From the NCBI RefSeq assembly GCF_000003605.2, contig NW_003120934.1, forward strand, positions 131,796 to 147,379: a DNA stretch of 15,584 nucleotides, given 5' to 3'. A program made the translations under genes and the position numbers. Below, in pieces: positions 12,001 to 15,584 of this stretch. This stretch comes from Saccoglossus kowalevskii (lineage: Eukaryota; Hemichordata; Enteropneusta; Harrimaniidae). Under the pieces are notes generated by a model, which did no database searches, was not told the origin of the DNA, and saw nothing but the letters and a program-made list of their open reading frames with translations. The stretch's first letter is position 1. The number at the start of each line of letters is the position of its first letter.

Positions 12001-15000
12001 TGCAACATTATTTCAACACTGTCACCTTGTCAGTATTATAGTTTTTGACTGCTCATTTGTTTGTCAGAAGCAAGCAATCTGATTAATAATAATAACTTTA
12101 TTACACAACCAAAACAATCAGGGGGTTTAGTATTGTACAAATAACAAAAGACTAAAATGATAAAACTAACTAAATAAAAGTAAAACATTAATATGATGAA
12201 ATAGTAAAAATAAAGTATAAAACACTAAAACTGGCATTAATGCAATTGACATAACTTTGAAAACGTTACAGTATGTAAAAGCCTGAAACACACTTGATTA
12301 ATTAATTTTAATATTTCTAAACTACCAAACCTTAACTTTCTGAAATATTTTCCATATTTATCTTTAGTGGTTTTCTTTGGGGCAGAGTACTGTTGAACCA
12401 TTCAATATATTCAATTTCATGACTTTTTTGAAAGAGTAATAATTTGAAAATTTAAAGCACATGAACATGTTGTGGTGTTCTATTTATTCATTCAAAATAC
12501 TGCAAGTCGCTTCAATTTTGAAAAGGTTCAGGGAAAATCCTGAAACCTTGTATGCTACATTAAATGTTTTCTGGGATGTAAAAGTTTTTGTACTGAACAA
12601 ACTCTGTATGCACGTTTTTGTTAATTGTAATTCATTAGTTGCGTCAATGTTCACCAAGAATTTTTTTTCGGAACACAAGCAGGTGTACAGCACTAATCGG
12701 CATTCGTTTTATGTTTAAAATTCTGTCAATTGAGACAATATTGCCAACACTAAGAATAAATTCCAAAATATGGATACAAATTGGCACTACTACTCTATCA
12801 TCACTGTATGCTAGTTCCAGGCCCCATTTTATTTTACCATGTTTGCAAGTAGAGGGTTTTGGTACGGCATCACATTTGTACATGGTTTTTGGTGCTTCAA
12901 TATTTTAAATGGTGTTTGGATAATATAATGGCATTCAACCACCACTAGAATTGAGTATACGACTAGGTTTTGCACACTTTATTCCATATACACACTCACT
13001 ATAACGCTTCTTTCATTGAACGCTGCAGATACAAGGTCAGCGTAAAATAGCTTGAATTTTTTGTCTGGGTGCGTTCTCTTTCTTTTGGCTAACAAAACTG
13101 TGTGAAATATAGTAAGCAGTGAAATAACACTACAAGAAAATTTGTCAAATAAAAAAAATATATTTAATTTAAACGTTTTTATTATGTAATAACCTTCATA
13201 GATCAAGCCACCGGTATAGAAATTTACTTCACAAACATTCAGACAAATCAGATGACTGTACGATGGACCTCACCTATTGAAGCAGTTACCAGTTACCAAC
13301 TAGTTTACAATCCATTGGGTACCACTTCTTCTGTAAACAATCTTGACCATGATGAGACTGAGCTTACACTGACAGGACTGACTGGTGGAACAGACTATAC
13401 AGCAGTTGTCACTGCTCAATTGCAGAGCGGTGCAGAAATTGAAGCCGAGCAGAAGTCACAGAGGACACGTGAGTTGAAATTTTTATGTTCAAATTCTTCA
13501 CAGCATGATATATGGTTATAATACTAGACCCAGTGTTTGAAATTACTGACCGCTGGTACGCCCGGTACAGGTAAATATTCAGTCAGGCTGGTGAAAATTT
13601 CAAGCTACTCACCCTGTCGGGTAGATTTTTTTGAGAAAATAAATAAAATGTTACTAAAATGTCTATGTATGATTGTTGTCAGAATTATGTACCTAGAAGT
13701 CTGATACAAGTGTTTTGACACATGCACAAGTGTAAACAACAACAATCGATGGCCGGAGTGTGTTTTAGCGAAATGTCACACTATGCATGTTTTCAGTGAA
13801 AGTCACTGCAGTGACACTGATTGAGTGAAATGTAGTGAAAAAAATCAGATATTGAAAAACATAAACAGGGCTGGTAATTTTATTTAGCAGGACAGGTAAG
13901 TTTTTAGCGTTACCTGCCCTATTGTCTGGTAAACTATTTTGACGAATTTCAAACACTGTGTACCTATAAATTTTTCAGTTCCAAATCCCCCAAGATCGCT
14001 GACCGTCACCACATATGACAGTTCTACGATTCATATTAGTTGGATTCAACCAAGTGTCGGTGTGTACAGTGGTTATGATATCTACTATTCGCCAGCCGAC
14101 GGCACGTCAGATGCTATAACACACGTTAGCAATTCCATCACGTCTTACACTATCTCAGGACTAACAGCGGGCCGGGATTATTTTGTCTCCGTTAGAACCA
14201 CTCAGGACTCTGTTAAAAGCACTAGTATTGTTGAAACGCATGTAACAAGTAGGTTCAATTATCTTGTTCACCCGTTGTGGTACATGTATATTCCAATAGT
14301 CAGCTGGAAATACACATGTAGCTACCTGTCCACAGGACAAGCAATTTCTATGTTGACTTTTCCCATCAGATATGCCTGTCTATTACAAAGACGTATGGAT
14401 AAGTGTTGCTGCCAATTAACCTCTTATGCCAAATGATGTTAGTAGTATTTTGTTTTTAGACTATATTGTCCTTTTCCCTGTGTACAGGTCATCTTTAAAA
14501 AAAAATTAGATTTCATTTTACATCTTATTTTTTGAGAAATATTAATAAAATAACTTTTAGTTTGGTACTCAAATCTTCTTGAATGTCATAAATTTTACTT
14601 CCTAAATCTTGCGCATTTTTATGTATTTTGCTGTTATTTTTGTTGATTTTGGTTCTATTTGGTATAATTTACAATCACTTGCTGATTCTGATCGAAAGTT
14701 TCAAAGAAAACAAAAGTGGACACATTTTTGCCAGCCTTTTTTGTTAAGGTGAATTTTATTGTTATAGATGGTGAGAACAGCAGTTCCTGTGTTGCTCACT
14801 TGATTGAACAATGATAGGCAAGAAATTCTATACCAGAGTTTATTAACAAAATTTACGGAAATCAAATCACACTGCTGTTGGGGGAATTTGTGCAGTTCAT
14901 GTTCAAATTTTTAGTAATTTACATGTGTTGTATCTATGGCTCACATTGAACTTGCAACGAACAGAATTCACACAGCATGCAGCCACTTTTTAAACCATGG

Positions 15001-15324
15001 TTTTGCTCATGCAAAAATGTACATTATTGTTTTTTTCAGAACCAAATGCAGTTCCATCAATTGATGTTGTGGAAATTAAATCTGATTCTATCCTCTTTTC
15101 GTGGGAGGCCCCTAATGGTGATTATGACGGTTATGAAGTATCCTATGGTAAACTTGGTGATGTGACCACAGCACACTTATTCCAACTTACTGATCCACGA
15201 GAATGGCAGATGTCTGGATTGACGTCAGGAACCACATACGAAATTATTGTTGTGACAACAAGTGGTTCAGATTCAACTAGTGGTGTTGAAAAAAGTGATC
15301 CTACAAAGTTGCAGATCACCACAA
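1..15324 (+). CDS. Internal part of a large multi-exon gene for a tandem FN3-domain protein
   Basis: Seen: fourteen complete exons plus one partial exon on the same strand, all joined by phase-1 introns with GT donors and AG acceptors. Together they carry 3,836 coding bases. Split codons at the 14 joins read Arg, Asp, Lys, Ser, Gln, Ala, Tyr, Lys, Val, Arg, Lys, Asp, Leu and Lys, so the frame stays open throughout. Each complete exon is one FN3 beta-sandwich, with a B-strand Trp, C-strand Tyr and an L-x5-Y tyrosine corner. No RGD integrin motif occurs. N-glycosylation sequons are visible in the fourth and sixth complete domains. Known: such FN3 arrays form extracellular rods in matrix proteins, adhesion molecules and receptor phosphatases. 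Inferred: an extracellular or cell-surface protein. The signal peptide, anchor and any catalytic domain are outside the window, so the family and symbol cannot be given. The interval given spans introns. Confidence 0.9.
226..400. mobile_element. Foldback / MITE-like element with terminal inverted repeats
   Basis: A perfect 16-bp inverted repeat is formed by atactttattttcgct at 226-241 and its complement at 385-400. A second perfect 12-bp pair (attttcgctgaa at 242-253, complement at 366-377) is nested inside. The interior has two diverged copies of ctgtgaaaataaa. It has no coding capacity. The arrangement fits a non-autonomous DNA transposon (MITE). The true ends may extend a few bases further, and no target-site duplication was identified. 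Confidence 0.6.
1236..1253 (+). other. Possible 18-nt in-frame microexon
   Basis: A stretch preceded by ttcacttacag and followed directly by a strong GTAAGT donor is 18 nt long and phase 1-1, like every other exon here. It would read (Lys)-L-L-P-P-W, join to the next exon as Trp, and cause no stop. The Pro-rich reading resembles the linker that opens FN3 domains. It is very short, so a chance match of splice signals in a 3.4 kb intron is the main alternative. Confidence 0.25.
3435..3722 (+). CDS. FN3 exon 1 of 14 complete (divergent domain, lacks the core Trp)
   Basis: The acceptor is ctctctcgttacag and the donor GTATGT; 288 nt, phase 1-1. The domain starts LGAPPEP and has a clear tyrosine corner at residues 67-73 (L-E-P-E-T-T-Y) followed by DVSVSTKT. 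It is the oddest member of the array: it contains no Trp at all, and the expected site falls in VILNAPS, where the others read like LQWAPP. The C-strand aromatic is Phe31 rather than Tyr, the C'-E region is long (about residues 36-62), and it has a lone Cys59. It may be an early-diverged domain or one with a relaxed core. The exon call rests on splice sites, open frame and the E-G strands. Confidence 0.82.
3831..4088 (+). CDS. FN3 exon 2 of 14
   Basis: Acceptor tttatttccag, donor GTAAGT, 258 nt, phase 1-1. The domain begins SAVPLQIYI. Trp21 lies in MDISW, the C strand reads QYLIFYSP (Tyr31, Tyr35), and the tyrosine corner is L59-N-A-G-T-Q-Y65. The F-G stretch QQSGADVESS is hydrophilic. It is one of three 258-nt exons, the shortest in the array. 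The intron before it is only 108 bp, far shorter than the others, so this exon and the previous one may have been duplicated or lost as a pair. Confidence 0.92.
4089..4802 (+). other. Intron, 714 bp, phase 1
   Basis: Most of this intron is the repeat block at 4242-4690. The remainder is plain AT-rich sequence. Open frames on both strands inside it follow the repeat units and do not resemble protein domains. Confidence 0.8.
4242..4690. repeat. Diverged internally repeated block with tRNA-like head
   Basis: Three related units can be aligned on aagatatcat at 4291, 4419 and 4567. Each is followed by aaatgaacaa-like sequence and later by ttttcaa(c/g)aagaa(t/g)tcgaaaa; units 1 and 2 also share tttttaccaaaa. 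Unit spacing is 128 and 148 bp. Just upstream, tagctcagcagttag at 4250-4264 resembles the A box of a tRNA promoter, as found at the head of tRNA-derived SINEs, but no convincing B box follows. I read it as a decayed interspersed repeat, perhaps SINE-related, of unknown family. Confidence 0.45.
4803..5072 (+). CDS. FN3 exon 3 of 14
   Basis: Acceptor tacttatttctag, donor GTGAGT, 270 nt, phase 1-1. The domain begins PNTPGAI. Trp21 sits in ISISW, the C strand reads GYEICYYPVDG (Tyr31, with an isolated Cys34), and the tyrosine corner is L57-E-T-D-M-E-Y63. The F-G region TGSERVYS resembles the SGSERSE segment of exons 9 and 11. The YYPVDG motif is a variant of the recurring YSPADG signature. Confidence 0.94.
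5073..6208 (+). other. Intron, 1,136 bp, phase 1
   Basis: AT-rich, with a C12A8 homopolymer tract at 5818-5837. Short open frames on both strands lack any recognisable domain. No FN3 exon or clear transposon end was found here. An octamer-like ATTTGCAT occurs at 6184-6191 near the acceptor, probably by chance. Confidence 0.75.
5818..5837. repeat. C12A8 homopolymer tract
   Basis: Twelve C residues are followed directly by eight A residues. It is simple-sequence DNA, probably polymorphic in length and prone to sequencing error. Confidence 0.9.
6209..6466 (+). CDS. FN3 exon 4 of 14
   Basis: Acceptor ttttattccag, donor GTAAGC, 258 nt, phase 1-1. Reading from the first full codon gives LGSPGDVIIVDY. 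Trp21 is in ISITW, the C strand is EYTITYEP (Tyr31), and the tyrosine corner is L61-S-P-G-V-L-Y67. An N-glycosylation sequon, N57-F-T59, sits just before the corner. The last part reads TVQQRT before the donor, as in the neighbouring domains. It has no in-frame ATG, so searches keyed on start codons miss it. The YSPADG motif is replaced by YEPIEP. Confidence 0.93.
6616..6716. mobile_element. Imperfect foldback element, MITE-like
   Basis: Left arm elements actggg (6616-6621), ttaaattt and tttcgctga are mirrored on the right by tcagcgaaatttaaacccagt, ending at 6716. The left arm carries a few extra bases between ttaaattt and tttcgctga. The TTTCGCTGA core is close to that of the element at 226-400, so the two may be related non-autonomous elements, though the outer arms differ. 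Confidence 0.4.
6781..6879. repeat. 27-bp tandem repeat, 3.7 copies, each with an octamer motif
   Basis: Units begin at 6781, 6808, 6835 and 6862 (the last has 18 bases) and appear identical. Every unit contains ATGCAAAT, the canonical POU/Oct octamer (6784-6791, 6811-6818, 6838-6845, 6865-6872), and the three full units also contain the one-mismatch variant ATGCGAAT. Because 27 is a multiple of three, the array opens several reading frames on both strands, which are not evidence of coding. Confidence 0.95.
6895..6928. repeat. (CATA)n microsatellite
   Basis: Runs of catacatacata with one interruption (tatac) follow shortly after the 27-bp tandem repeat. It is simple sequence with no coding content. 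Confidence 0.9.
7033..7317 (+). CDS. FN3 exon 5 of 14
   Basis: Acceptor ttcacatttcag, donor GTATTC (one of the weakest in the array), 285 nt, phase 1-1. The domain begins PGAPVSLIV. Trp21 lies in LQWAPP, the C strand reads EYELSYTPADG, and the tyrosine corner is L62-Q-H-S-T-L-Y68. The F-G region is longer than usual and carries a second Trp (DEQWSL). The weak donor makes this exon a candidate for skipping, which would keep the frame. Confidence 0.93.
7327..7340. promoter_or_regulatory. X-box-like (RFX) motif
   Basis: GTTGCTATGGTAAC is an imperfect palindrome that fits the RFX X-box consensus well. It lies 10 bp inside the intron after exon 5. Position within an intron, far from any visible promoter, makes function doubtful; a chance match or an intronic enhancer are both possible. 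Confidence 0.2.
7602..7859 (+). CDS. FN3 exon 6 of 14
   Basis: Acceptor tttttcatcag after a T-rich tract, donor GTGAGT, 258 nt, phase 1-1. The domain begins AAQPGAITV. Trp21 is in IKISW, the C strand is TYTVSHNV (Tyr31, with His in place of the usual second Tyr), and the tyrosine corner is L60-S-P-G-S-E-Y66. Sequon N59-L-S61 overlaps the corner, close to the place where exon 4 has its own sequon. The C'-E turn lacks the YSPADG signature. Confidence 0.93.
7860..8284 (+). other. Intron, 425 bp, phase 1
   Basis: AT-rich sequence with no repeat, domain or motif that I can recognise. Confidence 0.8.
8285..8560 (+). CDS. FN3 exon 7 of 14
   Basis: Acceptor gtttcttttag, donor GTGAGT, 276 nt, phase 1-1. 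The domain begins PLPPDVINV. Trp21 is in ITITW, the C strand is TYEVHKRELPDG (Tyr32), and the tyrosine corner is L63-Q-P-D-T-E-Y69 followed by EITIYTRSG. The C' segment is basic (HKRE) where most other domains have YSPA, so this face is chemically distinct within the array. Confidence 0.94.
8561..8966 (+). other. Intron, 406 bp, phase 1
   Basis: A 68-codon open frame at 8594-8800 shows no FN3 features and no acceptor near its start. A short duplicated word, gagggcag, occurs near 8806 and 8827. Nothing else stands out. Confidence 0.78.
8967..9245 (+). CDS. FN3 exon 8 of 14
   Basis: Acceptor tctcatctccag, donor GTAAAA (weak), 279 nt, phase 1-1. The domain begins ANAPSPSSITV, two residues longer than the others before the core, so Trp falls at 23 in LTWQPP. 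The C strand reads YYELVYSPADG and the tyrosine corner is L64-R-P-G-V-V-Y70, followed by TFNVYTTVGS. It is a standard member of the YSPADG subgroup. Confidence 0.94.
9246..9683 (+). other. Intron, 438 bp, phase 1
   Basis: AT-rich and without domains. The words attaaccttaca near the 3' end occur twice (around 9604 and at the true acceptor), so a weaker upstream acceptor-like site exists, but using it would place intronic sequence in the protein. Confidence 0.78.
9684..9950 (+). CDS. FN3 exon 9 of 14
   Basis: Acceptor attaaccttacag, donor GTAAGC, 267 nt, phase 1-1. The domain begins PEMITVITL. Trp21 is in IEISW, the C strand is NYEIIYSPDGG, and the tyrosine corner is L60-E-P-G-T-V-Y66 followed by TIDIYTISGSERSE. 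The segment SGSERSE is identical in exon 11, which points to fairly recent duplication or gene conversion between the two. Confidence 0.95.
9951..10518 (+). other. Intron, 568 bp, phase 1
   Basis: Very AT-rich with T and A runs (T10 near its start). No exon, RNA gene or mobile element is recognisable. Confidence 0.78.
10519..10785 (+). CDS. FN3 exon 10 of 14
   Basis: Acceptor tttttgattacag, donor GTGAGT, 267 nt, phase 1-1. The domain begins GEMPGTISV. Trp21 lies in IKISW, the C strand is QYVVTYNPADG, and the tyrosine corner is L60-T-P-G-Q-E-Y66. The stretch from Trp through ATGQFEQY resembles exon 9 (ATGTYSNY), which suggests exons 9 and 10 are close paralogues. It ends SQRT before the donor, as exon 12 does. 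Confidence 0.95.
10786..11469 (+). other. Intron, 684 bp, phase 1
   Basis: Contains a weak foldback at about 11018-11078 (tataagcccc against ccccggatgggtttata) and an 11-bp direct repeat, ccttgcgtagt, at 11236 and 11250. The rest is AT-rich filler. Confidence 0.7.
11470..11739 (+). CDS. FN3 exon 11 of 14
   Basis: Acceptor aacttttccag, donor GTATGT, 270 nt, phase 1-1. The domain begins PMAVASLYI. Trp21 is in FAWTPP, the C strand is SYEITYSPVDS, and the tyrosine corner is L61-K-P-D-T-T-Y67. The F-G segment SGSERSE matches exon 9 exactly. The C'-E region is acidic (VDDSDTA). Confidence 0.95.
11740..13201 (+). other. Intron, 1,462 bp, phase 1
   Basis: The second-longest intron. It holds a possible minus-strand LINE tail at 12082-12106 and longer open frames on both strands between 12461 and 12908 that overlap each other and match no family I know. 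These may belong to an old interspersed repeat. No FN3 exon was found in it. Confidence 0.7.
12082..12106 (-). mobile_element. Possible 3' tail of a non-LTR retrotransposon (minus strand)
   Basis: Read on the minus strand, the sequence ends with aataaagttattattatt, the kind of simple-repeat tail seen at the 3' ends of CR1/L2-like LINEs in invertebrates. The body, if present, would lie at higher coordinates, up to about 12.9 kb, but I see no reverse-transcriptase motif there, so only a truncated 3' untranslated remnant is possible. Confidence 0.3.
13202..13468 (+). CDS. FN3 exon 12 of 14
   Basis: Acceptor ataaccttcatag, donor GTGAGT, 267 nt, phase 1-1. The domain begins QATGIEIYF and lacks the Pro-rich start of its neighbours. 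Trp21 is in VRWTSP, the C strand is SYQLVYNPLG, and the tyrosine corner is L59-T-G-G-T-D-Y65. The F-G and G region is unusually rich in Glu and Gln (AEIEAEQKSQRT). It is flanked upstream by the second-longest intron of the window. Confidence 0.94.
13469..13978 (+). other. Intron, 510 bp, phase 1, mostly a DNA transposon
   Basis: The inverted-repeat element at 13531-13958 makes up about 84 percent of this intron. Without it the intron would be about 80 bp, similar to the 108-bp intron after exon 1. Confidence 0.8.
13531..13958. mobile_element. Non-autonomous hAT-like DNA transposon (428 bp)
   Basis: Perfect 14-bp terminal inverted repeats, CAGTGTTTGAAATT at 13531-13544 and its complement at 13945-13958, bound the element. 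The CAGTG start is typical of hAT-superfamily ends. Subterminal GC-richer patches (cgcccggtacagg; acctgccctattg) also look structured. It encodes no transposase. An 8-bp target duplication, expected for hAT, is not evident in the flanks (actagacc against tgtaccta), so the superfamily is an inference and the insertion is probably old. Confidence 0.7.
13979..14248 (+). CDS. FN3 exon 13 of 14
   Basis: Acceptor aatttttcag, donor GTAGGT, 270 nt, phase 1-1. The domain begins PNPPRSLTV. Trp21 is in IHISW, the C strand is GYDIYYSPADG, and the tyrosine corner is L61-T-A-G-R-D-Y67. The acceptor lies 20 bp after the end of a terminal-inverted-repeat element. The frame stays open for another 188 nt beyond the donor, to a stop at 14434-14436, which leaves room for an intron-retention isoform; I prefer the spliced form because the donor fits and the readthrough does not look like FN3. 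Confidence 0.94.
14249..15039 (+). other. Intron, 791 bp, phase 1
   Basis: The frame of exon 13 continues open to a stop at 14434-14436, and an AATAAA lies at 14544-14549, so an alternative 3' end is conceivable. Otherwise the sequence is AT-rich with no domain or mobile element that I can recognise. Confidence 0.72.
15040..15324 (+). CDS. FN3 exon 14 of 14
   Basis: Acceptor tttttttcag, donor GTAAGC, 285 nt, phase 1-1. The domain begins PNAVPSIDV. Trp21 is in LFSWEAP, the C strand is GYEVSYGKLGD, and the tyrosine corner is L60-T-S-G-T-T-Y66. The segment TDPRE in the E-strand region recalls NDPRE in exon 2 and NDPTE in exon 5, so these three may be a subfamily. The phase-1 donor shows that the gene continues past the window. 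Confidence 0.94.
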
Positions 15325-15584
15325 GTAAGCTCAGTTAAATTAATATATTTCTTTATTCATTCATTGGGGCACCTGTGTTTGAAACAAACAGCAAGTTTTT
15401 TCAATTTATTTCCAACTTGATGACCTGTTGTTGGACAAATGGATATGCTAGTTGCGCTATTACATACAGTCAAACCTGTGTTAGAGAACACCTCTATATA
15501 AAGATCACCTGCCTATAGTGACCACTTTTGGCCTGTCCCAAGGCACAAGCTTTGAGTAATCTGTGTATAAAGACCACCTGCCTA
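15325..15584 (+). other. Start of an intron that runs past the window
   Basis: Begins with the GTAAGC donor of exon 14 and contains, from 15465, an interspersed repeat cut off by the window edge. The next exon is not in view. Confidence 0.8.
15465..15584. repeat. Interspersed repeat with internal 69-bp period, truncated
   Basis: Starts at tacagtcaaacctgt, a sequence that from general knowledge often marks the end of a widespread inverted-repeat element in marine invertebrate genomes. The word tataaaga(t/c)cacctgccta occurs at 15497-15515 and again at 15566-15584, a period of 69 bp. A matching far end would lie beyond the window. Confidence 0.55.

Noticed and set aside
12461-12908. Overlapping open frames on both strands in the 1.46 kb intron
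   Set aside because: Frames on opposite strands overlap, none shows a known domain, and an old interspersed repeat explains them better than a nested gene.

Overview
The window is eukaryotic genomic DNA. It carries the middle of one plus-strand gene for a long protein built from tandem fibronectin type III (FN3) domains. Fourteen complete exons and the last 38 bases of a fifteenth can be placed. Each complete exon encodes one whole FN3 domain of about 86-96 codons. Every intron has GT...AG ends and lies in phase 1, so every exon is symmetric (1-1). All 14 predicted splice joins keep the frame and none creates a stop codon. No start codon, signal peptide, transmembrane segment, catalytic domain, terminal stop or promoter is visible, so both ends of the gene lie outside the window.

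Layout: the tail of one FN3 exon (1-38); a 3.4 kb intron with a foldback element and a possible 18-nt microexon; FN3 exons at 3435-3722, 3831-4088, 4803-5072, 6209-6466, 7033-7317, 7602-7859, 8285-8560, 8967-9245, 9684-9950, 10519-10785, 11470-11739, 13202-13468, 13979-14248 and 15040-15324; then the start of another intron. Intron lengths run from 108 bp to about 3.4 kb. The introns are clearly more AT-rich than the exons and hold old repeats: terminal-inverted-repeat elements, a 27-bp tandem repeat carrying octamer motifs, a (CATA)n microsatellite, a diverged internally repeated block with a tRNA-like head, and a possible LINE tail.

The domains look like the result of repeated exon duplication. 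Thirteen of the 14 complete ones have the B-strand Trp, almost always at codon 21 of the exon, and all 14 have the L-x5-Y tyrosine corner. Many share a YSPADG-like C-strand end and some an SGSERSE-like F-G region. I expect a secreted or cell-surface adhesion, matrix or receptor protein (tenascin-, fibronectin- or receptor-phosphatase-like ectodomain), but the window does not say which.

The organism is probably a marine invertebrate animal (echinoderm, hemichordate, lancelet or mollusc would all fit), judging from intron size, AT-richness and repeat style. This is inference and I cannot place it more precisely. I see no RNA gene, CRISPR array, prokaryotic gene or virus.
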